In this document: one piece after another, positions 18,276-26,885 of the stretch
How positions within the stretch are numbered: the first letter of the stretch is position 1
How the letters are laid out: every line of letters starts with the position of its first letter
Source: Zhongshania sp. R06B22
GTDB lineage: Bacteria; Pseudomonadota; Gammaproteobacteria; Pseudomonadales; Spongiibacteraceae
DNA: 64,000 bases
Direction: 5' to 3'
Assembly: GCF_040892595.1 (NCBI RefSeq)
Contig: NZ_JBFRYB010000001.1
Coordinates: 2,232,001 to 2,296,000, forward strand
The notes under the pieces: model-generated
Seen by the model: the letters and a program-made list of their open reading frames with translations, nothing else
The model's database searches: none
Told to the model about the DNA's origin: nothing
Position numbers and translations under genes: made by a program

Positions 18276-19022
18276 ATGTCGGTCTTAAGAGTGCTTTCCT
18301 ATAACGTACACAAAGGTTTTTGCTCAGCTAATCGGCAGTTTCTGCTTGAAAAAATTCGCCAAAGTATCCGTGTCGTTGATGCCGATGTTGTTTTTTTGCA
18401 GGAAGTCGTTGGTGAAAATACTCAGCATGCCTCACAGATTGATGGCTGGATTGACGAGGGCCAATTTGAATTTCTCGCCGATACGGTTTGGCCGCATTTC
18501 TCTTACGGTAAAAATGCGGTATACGACCATGGTCATCACGGTAATGCCATTCTAAGTAAATACCCCATCATCAATAGTGAGAATATAGATATCTCACTCT
18601 ACCGCCGTTCGCAGCGCGGATTGCTACTTAGTCAAATACAGCCTGGCATATATGTTATTTGTGTACATATGGGTTTATTGGGCTGGGAGCGGCGCCAGCA
18701 GTTTAAACGCTTAATGAGGGTGATTGAGGAAAAAGTTCCGGCAGACGCACCACTTATCATTGCGGGTGATTTTAACGATTGGAGCGGCTCACTGCATTCA
18801 CGCTTTAACAACAAGCTAAAATTGCGCGAAGCCTCAGTGCAGGCGAACGGTAAGTTGGCAAAGACATTTCCTGCAAAGCGGCCGGTATTGCGTCTGGATA
18901 GAATCTATTTTAGAGGGTTTGAGGCGTTGGCGGCAAAACGCTTGAGTGGTGAGCCTTGGCGATCATTGTCTGACCATTGCGCTTTATATGCAGAGCTAGA
19001 AATTGAGGTTTTACGGCGGTAA
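18276..19022 (+). CDS. Endonuclease/exonuclease/phosphatase family protein (YbhP-like)
   Basis: A metal-dependent phosphodiesterase fold of 248 residues. Active-site signatures are SYNVHKGF at residue 8, the Glu of FLQEVVGEN near 41, HGNAILSKYP near 90, IVCVHMGL-type segment near 125, IAGDFNDW near 168, LDRIYF near 205, and the terminal SDHCALYAEL. The family includes exonuclease III-like and phospholipase-like enzymes. YbhP relatives often sit beside a cardiolipin synthase, which is absent here. Substrate unknown. It is probably the last gene of the thioesterase-YchJ unit. Confidence 0.82.
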   Translation: MSVLRVLSYNVHKGFCSANRQFLLEKIRQSIRVVDADVVFLQEVVGENTQHASQIDGWIDEGQFEFLADTVWPHFSYGKNAVYDHGHHGNAILSKYPIINSENIDISLYRRSQRGLLLSQIQPGIYVICVHMGLLGWERRQQFKRLMRVIEEKVPADAPLIIAGDFNDWSGSLHSRFNNKLKLREASVQANGKLAKTFPAKRPVLRLDRIYFRGFEALAAKRLSGEPWRSLSDHCALYAELEIEVLRR

Positions 19023-19048
19023 GCCAAATTTTGGTCGGAGGTGGGTGG

Positions 19049-19114
19049 AAAAAAGCCCCTGGAGTAGGGGCAAAAAAACCATGCATTATGGTTGTGAAGC
19101 CTCTAGTCTACGCA
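19049..19114 (-). ncRNA. Candidate small RNA with tandem terminator hairpins
   Basis: On the minus strand a TATAAT hexamer (plus 19121-19126) precedes about 65 bases. These end in two hairpins, each followed by T-runs: AACCAT/ATGGTT around an AATGC loop (plus 19077-19093), then GCCCC/GGGGC around TACTCCA (plus 19055-19071). The aroG terminator lies upstream at 19160-19186, so aroG read-through is not the source. The -35 is poor (TTGCAG at 19-base spacing). No open frame is evident. Confidence 0.35.
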
Positions 19115-19159
19115 GCCAGTATTATAACGGATGTGGTATATGGGGCTGCAATGGTCAGT

Positions 19160-19186
19160 CCAAAAAAAAGCGCCCGAAGGCGCTTT
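19160..19186 (-). terminator. Rho-independent terminator of aroG
   Basis: On the minus strand the stem AAAGCGCC/GGCGCTTT (plus 19167-19174 and 19179-19186), with a TTCG loop, is followed by a T-run. It lies 27 bases after the aroG stop. Confidence 0.92.
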
Positions 19187-19212
19187 AAACACTATACCAA
19201 AATTCTTACCGC

Positions 19213-20286
19213 TTACCGCTTGCGGCTTGGCAAAACGTCTTTTAAGCGTTCACGCATGGTGCGCAGCGCAGTTTCTGTTTCTTCCCAACCAATGCAGCCA
19301 TCGGTAACTGATACACCGTAAGCGAGCTTAGACAGATCTTCAGGAATACTTTGGTTGCCAGCATTAATGTTGCTCTCAATCATCAAGCCGATAATTGAGT
19401 TGTTGCCTTCAATAACCTGATTAGTCACATTTTCGATGACCAGTGGCTGCAGCGAAGGTTGCTTGCTGGAGTTGGCGTGACTGGTATCAACCATAATATT
19501 AAGTGGTATGCCGGATTTATCCAATTCAGCTTCACATAATTTAATATGAACAGAATCATAGTTGGGGCCTTGGCTGCCGCCGCGTAACACAATATGGGTA
19601 TAGGCATTGCCACGGGTGTGAATGACCGATACTTGCCCTTCGCCATTAATACCCAGAAAACGATGGGGTTTAACCGCTGAGCCAATTGCGTTCAGTGCCA
19701 CTGTTAAGCCGCCGTCAGTACCATTTTTAAAACCGACAGCTGACGATAAACCGCTAGCCATTTCGCGATGGGTTTGTGACTCAGTGGTGCGTGCGCCAAT
19801 GGCCGACCATGATATGCAGTCTTGCAGGTACTGTGGCGAAATCGGGTCTAGGGCCTCGGTAGAGGTCGGCAGACCAAGCTCGCTGATATCAAGCAGGAGT
19901 TTACGGCCAATATGTAAACCTTCTTCAATTTTGAAGGTGTCATTGAGGTAGGGGTCGTTGATTAAGCCTTTCCAGCCAACGGTGGTGCGCGGCTTTTCAA
20001 AATACACGCGCATAATAATCACGAGGGTGTCGCTAACTTCGTCCGCTAAGACTTTTAAGCGCCGAGCATAGTCCATAGCAGCATCAACATCATGGATAGA
20101 GCAAGGGCCCACTACCACGAACATACGATGATCTTTGCCATCCAGTATATTTCTGACGGTTTCGCGACCAAGTGAAACCACTTCTTTGGCAGCGTCGCTC
20201 ATCGGCAGCGCCGCTTTTAATGCCGCAGGAGTAATAAGAATTTCCTGGGCATCAACATTTACATTTTCAATGACAGTGTTAGACAT
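19213..20286 (-). CDS. aroG: 3-deoxy-7-phosphoheptulonate (DAHP) synthase, class I
   Basis: Condenses phosphoenolpyruvate and erythrose 4-phosphate at the entry of the shikimate pathway. The 357 residues are typical for the class I AroF/G/H family. FVVVGPCSIHD near residue 55 (metal Cys), RVYFEKPRTTVGWKGLINDP near 92, ALDPISPQYLQD near 145, GARTTESQTHREMASGLS near 163, GFKNGTDG near 184, and the metal-binding VDTSHANSSKQ near 267 and SVTDGCIGWEET near 325 are present. Which aromatic amino acid inhibits it cannot be assigned by eye. It is monocistronic, with its own terminator. Confidence 0.95.
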   Translation of the reverse strand: MSNTVIENVNVDAQEILITPAALKAALPMSDAAKEVVSLGRETVRNILDGKDHRMFVVVGPCSIHDVDAAMDYARRLKVLADEVSDTLVIIMRVYFEKPRTTVGWKGLINDPYLNDTFKIEEGLHIGRKLLLDISELGLPTSTEALDPISPQYLQDCISWSAIGARTTESQTHREMASGLSSAVGFKNGTDGGLTVALNAIGSAVKPHRFLGINGEGQVSVIHTRGNAYTHIVLRGGSQGPNYDSVHIKLCEAELDKSGIPLNIMVDTSHANSSKQPSLQPLVIENVTNQVIEGNNSIIGLMIESNINAGNQSIPEDLSKLAYGVSVTDGCIGWEETETALRTMRERLKDVLPSRKR

Positions 20287-20400
20287 AATACTTCCGATTT
20301 CGGAGACCTATAAACTCAACTTAGCTGGCTATTCTAACGTAAAAGTATGCCAATTAAATATCCAGCACCGTCCTAGGCAGGTAAAATACGCGCAAATTCT

Positions 20401-20736
20401 ATGGAATATTGCCCTGTGCGCCCAAATAAATTCCAAGTAAATCGTCAATCGTCTGTCCCTTGGCCAATATCGGCCCTCGGGATATCAATCCTAGTGAGTG
20501 TTATTTTGACTGCTGCGACAGCCCATGCAGATGACGGTGATGATTTGCCAGTCGTTAAAATGACGCCACAGATTCGAATAGATCAACTTCAAGAGCAGAG
20601 CTTTGTTGGGCTATCCTGCGATCAACTTGCCAGCGCAGAGGCCCACACTCCCACTGAGCAGCGCGAACTGGCGCAGCGTAAGCAAGTGTGTCTTTCCAAG
20701 TACCAAAAATTTATTCCTAAAAAGGCCCTTAAATAA
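20401..20736 (+). CDS. Hypothetical exported small protein preceding rlmD
   Basis: A 111-residue protein I do not recognise. Residues about 22-44 form a hydrophobic segment ending in TAATAHA-DDG, a plausible signal peptidase I site; an uncleaved membrane anchor is the alternative. The mature part is short, polar and Gln/Lys-rich, with two cysteines (SCDQL and QVCLSKYQ) that could form a disulfide in the periplasm. Its stop codon overlaps the ATG of rlmD (TAATG), so the two are translationally coupled. The long N-terminus before the hydrophobic stretch suggests the true start may be downstream. Confidence 0.6.
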   Translation: MEYCPVRPNKFQVNRQSSVPWPISALGISILVSVILTAATAHADDGDDLPVVKMTPQIRIDQLQEQSFVGLSCDQLASAEAHTPTEQRELAQRKQVCLSKYQKFIPKKALK

Positions 20737-22052
20737 TGGCAAAACATCGCGCCATCAATACCTTTAAGCCCGCAAAAAAAATCGCCGCTAAGCATAGCTC
20801 GCTGCCCATAGAACTGAAAATTGATAGTTTGGCTGACGATGGCCGTGGGGTTGCGCGCCATGACAATAAAGTTGTGTTTATTGCAGATGCCTTGCCGGGC
20901 GAAACGGTGTTGGCGAAAGCATCGCGTTTACATAAGCGTTTTGATGAAGCTGAGTTACTAGATATCATCACGGCTTCGGCGGATCGGGTGGCGCCTATTT
21001 GTGCTATTTATTATCAATGCGGAGGCTGCCAGTTACAGCACTTAAATTACCCGAGTCAGCTTGCCTATAAGCGCGCCAAGTTAGATAAAGTCATCACTGG
21101 CAATGGTGGCGCTGCCGCAGAGACGGCGATGCTGCAGGCTAGCGACACACAGTATCGTCATCGCGCACGCTTGTCGTATTACAAGGGTCAACTCGGCTTT
21201 AAGGCTAAGTCTAGTCACAATATTGTTGCCGTTGAACAATGCCCGCTATTAGAAAACCCTATCAATACCGCCTTGGCGCAAAACCGAAACGCGATATGCC
21301 GCTACTTCGGTGACAAGGCAAAAGGGGAGGTGTCGTTTAGCGCCGATCGCGACGGCCGCGTTGGTATACATATTCAGAAAGACGGATTTGTGGATTTAAA
21401 ACGCAGTGAACAGCTAGCCGCTGATATCGAGGCGCCGGCATTTTTATATAGCGTTACTGGCAGCAAAGGCCCAGCTTGGCTTGGCGCAAGTTCACCGCTG
21501 CAGTATCAAACGCTAAACGCGCTGACACTGCGCTATCAACCTGGTGACTTCACTCAGGTTAACACCGCTGTGAACAGGCAAATTATTGATCTATGTTTGG
21601 CTTGGCTGGCACCACAGCCTGATGAGCAAATCGCCGATTACTTTTGCGGTCTTGGTAATTTTAGCTTGGCCCTCGCAAACGCAGGGGCTCGGGTATCGGG
21701 CTTTGACGCCGGCGAAAGTATGATTCGTAGCGCTACTCAGCAAGCCTTAGACGCGGGTCTGCCGATTGACTATTTCTGTGTGGATCTTTTTGATTCAGCG
21801 GCGATCACTATTCCAGCAGGCTGCCATAAAGTCATTCTCGATCCGCCACGCGCCGGCGCGAAAATCCTGTGTGAGTACTTGGCTGCCAATAAAGTCGTCA
21901 GCAGTATTGCCTACGTTTCCTGTGATCCGGCAACCTTGGCCCGGGACCTGGCCATTTTATCTGCAGCGGGCTTTAGTATTGCACAGGCCGCAATGGCCGA
22001 TATGTTTCCCCATACTCACCATGTAGAAAGTGTGGTTTTCCTAACACGCTAA
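20736..22052 (+). CDS. rlmD: 23S rRNA (uracil-1939-C5)-methyltransferase RlmD
   Basis: A SAM-dependent enzyme that makes m5U1939 in 23S rRNA. In 438 residues an N-terminal TRAM domain (about 20-80; SLADDGRGVARHD, FIADALPGE) is followed by the cysteines of a 4Fe-4S cluster (C-x5-C-x2-C around CAIYYQCGGCQLQHL near 90, plus one near 167). The methyltransferase domain shows YFCGLGNFSLALA near 305, VILDPPRAGA near 365 and the catalytic Cys in YVSCDPATLARD near 395. A C-terminal FPHTHHVESVVFL is diagnostic of this m5U family. It is translationally coupled to the preceding small gene. Confidence 0.94.
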   Translation: MAKHRAINTFKPAKKIAAKHSSLPIELKIDSLADDGRGVARHDNKVVFIADALPGETVLAKASRLHKRFDEAELLDIITASADRVAPICAIYYQCGGCQLQHLNYPSQLAYKRAKLDKVITGNGGAAAETAMLQASDTQYRHRARLSYYKGQLGFKAKSSHNIVAVEQCPLLENPINTALAQNRNAICRYFGDKAKGEVSFSADRDGRVGIHIQKDGFVDLKRSEQLAADIEAPAFLYSVTGSKGPAWLGASSPLQYQTLNALTLRYQPGDFTQVNTAVNRQIIDLCLAWLAPQPDEQIADYFCGLGNFSLALANAGARVSGFDAGESMIRSATQQALDAGLPIDYFCVDLFDSAAITIPAGCHKVILDPPRAGAKILCEYLAANKVVSSIAYVSCDPATLARDLAILSAAGFSIAQAAMADMFPHTHHVESVVFLTR

Positions 22053-22072
22053 AGCGCATGGGCGGGCAGCTG

Positions 22073-22945
22073 TTAGGGATTTAGTGCGGCGATATAATCA
22101 TCTGCATAACGTTTAATCCCGTCTATCTTCTCATCTAAATCCTGGGTGTCGCCATGGTAGAAGGGCCAGGGTTGGGTCAGGATATGGCTAACACCTCCGT
22201 CCTCTAAACGACGGTAAGCATCGGGAGTGAAGGCATCTGATGGTGTTGCCATCACCGAAAACGGGCGATCTTCGCGGCCGTACTCCCTGCGATACTGCTG
22301 TATTTTGGCGATACTGGCTAAGATATCTTCGCTGGTTTGTAAGTCTGTGACCCAGCCGTCGCCGATTCTCGCTGCTCGCCGCATGGCTGCGTCACTGATG
22401 CCGCCCACCCAGATGGGGATGTAAGCGCTAGGCGCCGGGTTCATCTCTAAAGGGGGGAATTGATAATGTTTACCCTGATATTCGACCAGCTCACCGGTCC
22501 ACAGTAGGCGCATAATTTCGATCATTTCATCAGCGCGTTTACCACGGGTGTGAAAATCTTGCTGTAGCAACTCAAACTCATCCTTTGACCAACCAACTCC
22601 GATGGCGGGGATAACGCGATTATCGGAAATAATGGCGGCAGTGCTAATCGCTTTGGCCACCAAAAACGGGTTTCGCATTGGCAGTACAAATATATTGTTG
22701 GTGAATTTCAGCTTAGTGGTAATACTCGCCAGTGCGCCTATCATCACCCAGGGATCTGGCCAATCGGTAAAGGGCTGCCAGCGGCGCTCGCCGTTTTCAG
22801 TATAGGGATAAGGGGTCTTGAGTTTTTCTGGATTTACCACATGGTCTGAGAATGACATTGCCTCCCAGCCACAACTATCTGCAGTAATCGCCAGTTTTTT
22901 TAAGTCAGCGACGCTACTAAACGACGTCGATATAACAAAGTGCAT
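22073..22945 (-). CDS. LLM-class (luciferase-like) flavin-dependent oxidoreductase
   Basis: A TIM-barrel flavoprotein of 290 residues resembling F420- or FMN-dependent monooxygenases. Family features are GWEAMSFSDHVV near residue 28, the FVLPMRNP segment near 85, IGVGWSKDEFE near 115, RGKRADEMIEIMRLLWTGE near 133, and PIWVGGISDAAMRRAARIGDGW near 175 (cited as PIWVGG and RIGDGW). The substrate is unknown. Gammaproteobacteria normally lack F420, so FMN is the likelier cofactor. It converges on rlmD with only 20 bases between. Confidence 0.85.
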   Translation of the reverse strand: MHFVISTSFSSVADLKKLAITADSCGWEAMSFSDHVVNPEKLKTPYPYTENGERRWQPFTDWPDPWVMIGALASITTKLKFTNNIFVLPMRNPFLVAKAISTAAIISDNRVIPAIGVGWSKDEFELLQQDFHTRGKRADEMIEIMRLLWTGELVEYQGKHYQFPPLEMNPAPSAYIPIWVGGISDAAMRRAARIGDGWVTDLQTSEDILASIAKIQQYRREYGREDRPFSVMATPSDAFTPDAYRRLEDGGVSHILTQPWPFYHGDTQDLDEKIDGIKRYADDYIAALNP

Positions 22946-22989
22946 GGTAGCGTCCTATTATTTTTATGGGCCATGGCAGCGGGCCGTGA

Positions 22990-23481
22990 TCAGTGCTTCG
23001 CTGCTAAATTGTGTTTTTCACAGATATAAGTTAGCAGGCCGCTTGCTGCATTTTCAATTTGCGCAATGACCTGATCAAAGGCGGCATCATCGTCATAGTA
23101 AGGATCTGCAACCTGGGCATTGCCAGCGTGGCCACAATAATCCATCAATAGCTTTATCTCACCTTGATAGCCAGCCGGTGCCCATGCAGTCACATTTGTC
23201 AGATTCATGCGGTCCATTGCGACCACATAATCAGCTCGTTCATAGTCACCGTCATCGATTTGTCGGGCTATTTGATTGTCAATCCGGTAGCCGCGTCTGA
23301 GAGAAGCCGCCGATGATCGAGGATCTGGTGATTTGCCGATATTAAATGCGGCGGTGCCGCAGGAATCGACGGTGATCAAGGTGTTTAACCCGGTGTTTTG
23401 CAGCAAGTGCTCAAATACACCTTGGGCCGCGGGTGAACGGCAGATATTACCCAGACAAACAAAAACAACATGAATTGGCAT
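22990..23481 (-). CDS. Low-molecular-weight protein tyrosine phosphatase
   Basis: A cytoplasmic phosphatase of 163 residues. The P-loop CLGNICRS (C-x5-R-S) is at residues 9-16 and the general acid Asp is in DPYYDD near 128. PDPRSSAASLRRGYRID near 52 is the usual variable loop region. Length is normal. In related bacteria such enzymes act on tyrosine kinases of polysaccharide export or on small phosphoesters, but no kinase gene is nearby. Confidence 0.92.
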   Translation of the reverse strand: MPIHVVFVCLGNICRSPAAQGVFEHLLQNTGLNTLITVDSCGTAAFNIGKSPDPRSSAASLRRGYRIDNQIARQIDDGDYERADYVVAMDRMNLTNVTAWAPAGYQGEIKLLMDYCGHAGNAQVADPYYDDDAAFDQVIAQIENAASGLLTYICEKHNLAAKH

Positions 23482-23583
23482 TACAATACAGGCGATCCGA
23501 ATAGCAAATTTATGCCGCTAAAATAGCACCCATACGATAATGCTACATCATCCATTTGGTGGGTTGGGGATTAAAATAAGTAA

Positions 23584-24720
23584 TTAGCGGTGGGCCAACA
23601 GAACCACAAATTTAGGGTTGGAATCAATAATGTCACAGCGTCCAAACAGTTTTCTGAGAGCGTTGTGGTAGCCCAAATGCCGATTGCCAACCACGCATAG
23701 GCGTCCGTTTGGCGCTAAGTGTTTTAGGCTGTCGCGAAACATAGCTTGGGCAATGTGATCACCCACATGGTGGTCCTGATGAAACGGCGGATTACACAGA
23801 ATCAAATCGAATGGCTCACCGTGATAATTAGATAGGCAGTCATCGGCGCTGAAGGTGCAGCTGGATGCAATATTGGGTTTTCGTGAGTTTGCCTGAACTG
23901 TTCGGCGCGCGGAATCGATGGCTAGAAACGAGTCATCGAAGAAGTGAAGTTCGGCTTCAGGCCATATACCTTGCGCGTAAACACCCAGTAAGCCATTGCC
24001 GCAAGCTAAATCTGCGACGCGCGTTGGGGCGGCTAAGGTGTCCATAGCGCGCAGCATGATACGACTGCCTTGGTCGAGCTTGTCACGGGAAAAAACGTTA
24101 GCACGGTTGTGCAGCGTTAAGCCGAACTCTGGCACTTCAACGATTTTGCAGTCATCGTCAACTTCTCGATTGAATGACATGTTTTGCAATTGGATTAGGC
24201 GGGCCTTTTTGCGCGCCAAGCTGGGTCTGGCTGGCACTAAGTACTTGGAAAAGGTCGCCACCACATTGTGATCAATATGGCGCGCCATTGCGGCGGCAAT
24301 AAACTGCTCGGGGCGGCTGAAGAGGGGCGCCAAGTGTTGCAATTGATATTGCAGCAAGGATCGCGCTTTAGGAAGTTTGTATAAAATATAATCAAAACTT
24401 CCCTGTGGTATATCACTTGCGGGAATAAATTCTGGCGCCGCAAGCTGATTGCGTGCGCAGTTTTCATTCGCAGAGAGTTGGCTGATAGCGGAGTCCGCCC
24501 ACAGCGTGCAGCGGTATGTGGATAGAGCCGCACATAAGCTACCTTGGCTGTCATTCACAATCAGAATGCGACTGTCGACTGCGATGCTCTGGCTAGCAAG
24601 GTGCTGCAGTAAATACTCGTCTGCGGCGTCCCACGGCTGCAGGGTTTCGCGGTCACGATGGGGGCGGCGACTAAGTTGCAGGCTAGCAAATGGCGTGTCG
24701 AACTGGGCAAGTTGCGGCAT
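23584..24720 (-). CDS. rlmG: 23S rRNA (guanine-1835-N2)-methyltransferase RlmG
   Basis: A SAM-dependent methyltransferase making m2G1835 of 23S rRNA. In 378 residues an N-terminal degenerate methyltransferase-like domain (1-180) precedes the catalytic domain. The latter has VADLACGNGLLGVYAQ near 235 (SAM binding), the NPPFHQDHHVGD motif near 310 typical of base-amino methyltransferases, and a C-terminal LCVVGNRHLGYHNALRKLFG block (about 343-362) that separates RlmG/RsmC from other families. It directly abuts the phosphatase gene upstream on the same strand. Confidence 0.88.
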   Translation of the reverse strand: MPQLAQFDTPFASLQLSRRPHRDRETLQPWDAADEYLLQHLASQSIAVDSRILIVNDSQGSLCAALSTYRCTLWADSAISQLSANENCARNQLAAPEFIPASDIPQGSFDYILYKLPKARSLLQYQLQHLAPLFSRPEQFIAAAMARHIDHNVVATFSKYLVPARPSLARKKARLIQLQNMSFNREVDDDCKIVEVPEFGLTLHNRANVFSRDKLDQGSRIMLRAMDTLAAPTRVADLACGNGLLGVYAQGIWPEAELHFFDDSFLAIDSARRTVQANSRKPNIASSCTFSADDCLSNYHGEPFDLILCNPPFHQDHHVGDHIAQAMFRDSLKHLAPNGRLCVVGNRHLGYHNALRKLFGRCDIIDSNPKFVVLLAHR

Positions 24721-25614
24721 CTAAATGTCGCTTACCGGCTCAAGTAATAGGGCTTGCAGGGCTAAACGTTGGCTTTGAGAAAAGCCCAAGGCGGTCTCGA
24801 TGTAATTATCGATGTCACCGTATTCCTCTTCAATCGCCTTAAAAGCTTCACCCAAGTAATGTGCCTGCACAGTAAAAAGGGTGCGAATAACGTCTTGATT
24901 TACCTGGTGCACGGTTTTTTCGTATACGTAATGCACAATGCTATCCACTCTTGCCGCGGTGTAGGTGTTGGTGGCGAGATAGTCCTGCAAGATGGTTTCC
25001 TGCGGCACTCCCAGAATACTTAACAGCAAGGCGGCGCCAAAGCCGGTTCGATCTTTACCAGCAGTGCAATGGAACACCTGCGGGTAGCTGTCTTCGTTGA
25101 GCAGCGCTTGCAGCCACTGCCGATAAATGGGTGTAAAGCGTTCAACCATTTCCCGGTTTGCTTCGATTAAGAAATGCGCCATATCATCGGCGGTGGCATT
25201 CTCTTCTTGCAGTCGCAGGGTGATGCGTTCTATTTGTGCCGCGTCCACGGTAATAGGCAATTCATTGATTGTGATACCGGCATTGAGGGGGAGCTTGTGG
25301 GGCGAGTCCCGGCGTTCTTCATCAGATCGAAAATCGCTGACTTGGCTGATGCCTAAACGCAAAATAAAATCTTGATCTTGCTCAGAGAGCGATGAGAGTT
25401 TGTCTGAGCGATAAACGCGGCCCCACTTAAGCTGGCGTTTGTCACTGGTGCGATAGCCCCCTAGATCGCGGAAATTATGCATGCGGTCAAAGGTTAATTT
25501 ACGCGCTGCTTCCCGCTCAGATTCCGGTAGCAAGGCGGGAATGACGCGAGTTTTCGCCGGTATGGAGTCGGCCGCCGCGTGCGGTGTTGCGTGAATTAAA
25601 TCTATAGTATTCAT
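24721..25614 (-). CDS. Tyrosine/serine protein phosphatase, Y_phosphatase3 family
   Basis: A dual-specificity-type phosphatase of 297 residues from ATG 25614; the longer frame would overlap the AraC gene. The signature P-loop HCTAGKDRTGFG (C-x5-R) is near residue 182. The N-terminal MHNFRDLGGYRTSD near 47 and DFRSDEERRDSPHKL near 95 are typical of this MptpB-like group, whose members act on phosphoproteins or phosphoinositides. The substrate here is unknown. It sits between rlmG (touching) and the AraC regulator (40 bases), all on the minus strand. Confidence 0.88.
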   Translation of the reverse strand: MNTIDLIHATPHAAADSIPAKTRVIPALLPESEREAARKLTFDRMHNFRDLGGYRTSDKRQLKWGRVYRSDKLSSLSEQDQDFILRLGISQVSDFRSDEERRDSPHKLPLNAGITINELPITVDAAQIERITLRLQEENATADDMAHFLIEANREMVERFTPIYRQWLQALLNEDSYPQVFHCTAGKDRTGFGAALLLSILGVPQETILQDYLATNTYTAARVDSIVHYVYEKTVHQVNQDVIRTLFTVQAHYLGEAFKAIEEEYGDIDNYIETALGFSQSQRLALQALLLEPVSDI

Positions 25615-25654
25615 CGTCTTAAAATTTTTACCTCGTGTGATATCTAGATTAGAA

Positions 25655-26746
25655 TCACGTTTTCTCAATGTTCATATGAGATTGGCGGCTGGCCCGATAC
25701 TCGCCGGGAGTCATTCCCGTCCATTTTTTAAAAGAGCGGTGAAACGCGCTGGGCTCATCAAAGCCAAGCAGCGCGGATACCGCGTTCACTTTAAGCTCCG
25801 GTTGATTAAGCCATCGGGTCGCGTGCTCTTGACGCAGCTCATCCTTAAATCTTTGGTAGGTGGTGTCGAGGTCTTTTAAGCGCCGGCGCAAGGTTCTGAC
25901 CGACATATTTAATTGCTCAGCCATGACCACCACACTGGGAAATTCATGGCTTAGATCGCTGCCGACGATGCGCTTCATTTGTGATAGCAGTGAGCTGTCG
26001 TCGTCTTCCTGTGACACCAGTAAATGGTAGGGCGCGTTGCGAAGAAATTTTTGCAGCGACTCTTCGGTGTGAATAAGTGGACAGTCTAAGCAGTATTCCG
26101 CGAGTAAAAAGGCATTGTGATCACAAGCAAAGCGGACTTCGCAGCCAAACAGTTGCTCAAAATATTCCGCGCTTTCCGGGGCGTCGCCTTGTAAATGAAC
26201 GCCGATTAATTCAAGTGGCTTGCCAATTAACCACTGACAGAAACGCCGCCAGATTGCCATGGTGTGAGCCATGGTGGTACTAGACGCATTCGCGTCGCTC
26301 ACCAGACCGACATTCTCTGGGAAGCGGTAGAGCGCCGTGCCATCACCTAAACGCTCTATGGGCCGTCTATTGCTATTTGATGTTTCGGTGAGGGTATGGC
26401 AAAAGTTGATAAATTCGGCGGCTCGGCGCAAAGCTTGTTCTAAGGTTTCGCAGTGGATGATAAACAAGCACAGCATTCTAAAGCTGCCGGCTGGGGTCCG
26501 ATGGTCTAAACCTAAGCCGAAGGATTCATCTTGCAATAGCCACATCACGCGGCGGTATATTTTGCTGTAGTAGCGGCCGTCAATCAAAGAATCCAAATCT
26601 GCATTCGGCGCGAGTGGGTCAATGGGTAAATCCAGCGAACGCAATAGGTCTTCGCCGTTATAGCCCTGAGCTTCGGCAACCTGGAGCATGCTGCGCGCAT
26701 ATTTTAGCGGGACACGATCTTTGTGTGAGGGGTGGATGTTACGCAC
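25655..26746 (-). CDS. AraC-family transcriptional regulator (OruR/ArgR-like)
   Basis: A DNA-binding regulator of 363 residues. The N-terminal effector domain (about 20-210) is the arabinose-binding-type domain seen in OruR-like regulators. The C-terminal AraC DNA-binding region (about 255-355) has two helix-turn-helix elements: VVMAEQLNMSVRTLRRRLKD, and VSALLGFDEPSAFHRSFKKW followed by TGMTPGEYR. The effector is unknown. It follows the peptide-importer operon 139 bases downstream on the same strand, and the tyrosine phosphatase is behind it, so it could control either. Confidence 0.9.
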   Translation of the reverse strand: MRNIHPSHKDRVPLKYARSMLQVAEAQGYNGEDLLRSLDLPIDPLAPNADLDSLIDGRYYSKIYRRVMWLLQDESFGLGLDHRTPAGSFRMLCLFIIHCETLEQALRRAAEFINFCHTLTETSNSNRRPIERLGDGTALYRFPENVGLVSDANASSTTMAHTMAIWRRFCQWLIGKPLELIGVHLQGDAPESAEYFEQLFGCEVRFACDHNAFLLAEYCLDCPLIHTEESLQKFLRNAPYHLLVSQEDDDSSLLSQMKRIVGSDLSHEFPSVVVMAEQLNMSVRTLRRRLKDLDTTYQRFKDELRQEHATRWLNQPELKVNAVSALLGFDEPSAFHRSFKKWTGMTPGEYRASRQSHMNIEKT

Positions 26747-26885
26747 GCTAAACCTTAATTCTATGAATGGGTTACACAGATCCCCAAAAAGAAAACCCGC
26801 ATATTTGAACTACCGTAATGACGTGGAAGAGTTTACCGCGTATTGACGGCAAGATGGACCTTATGCGCCGCGATATTTCGCCGGT

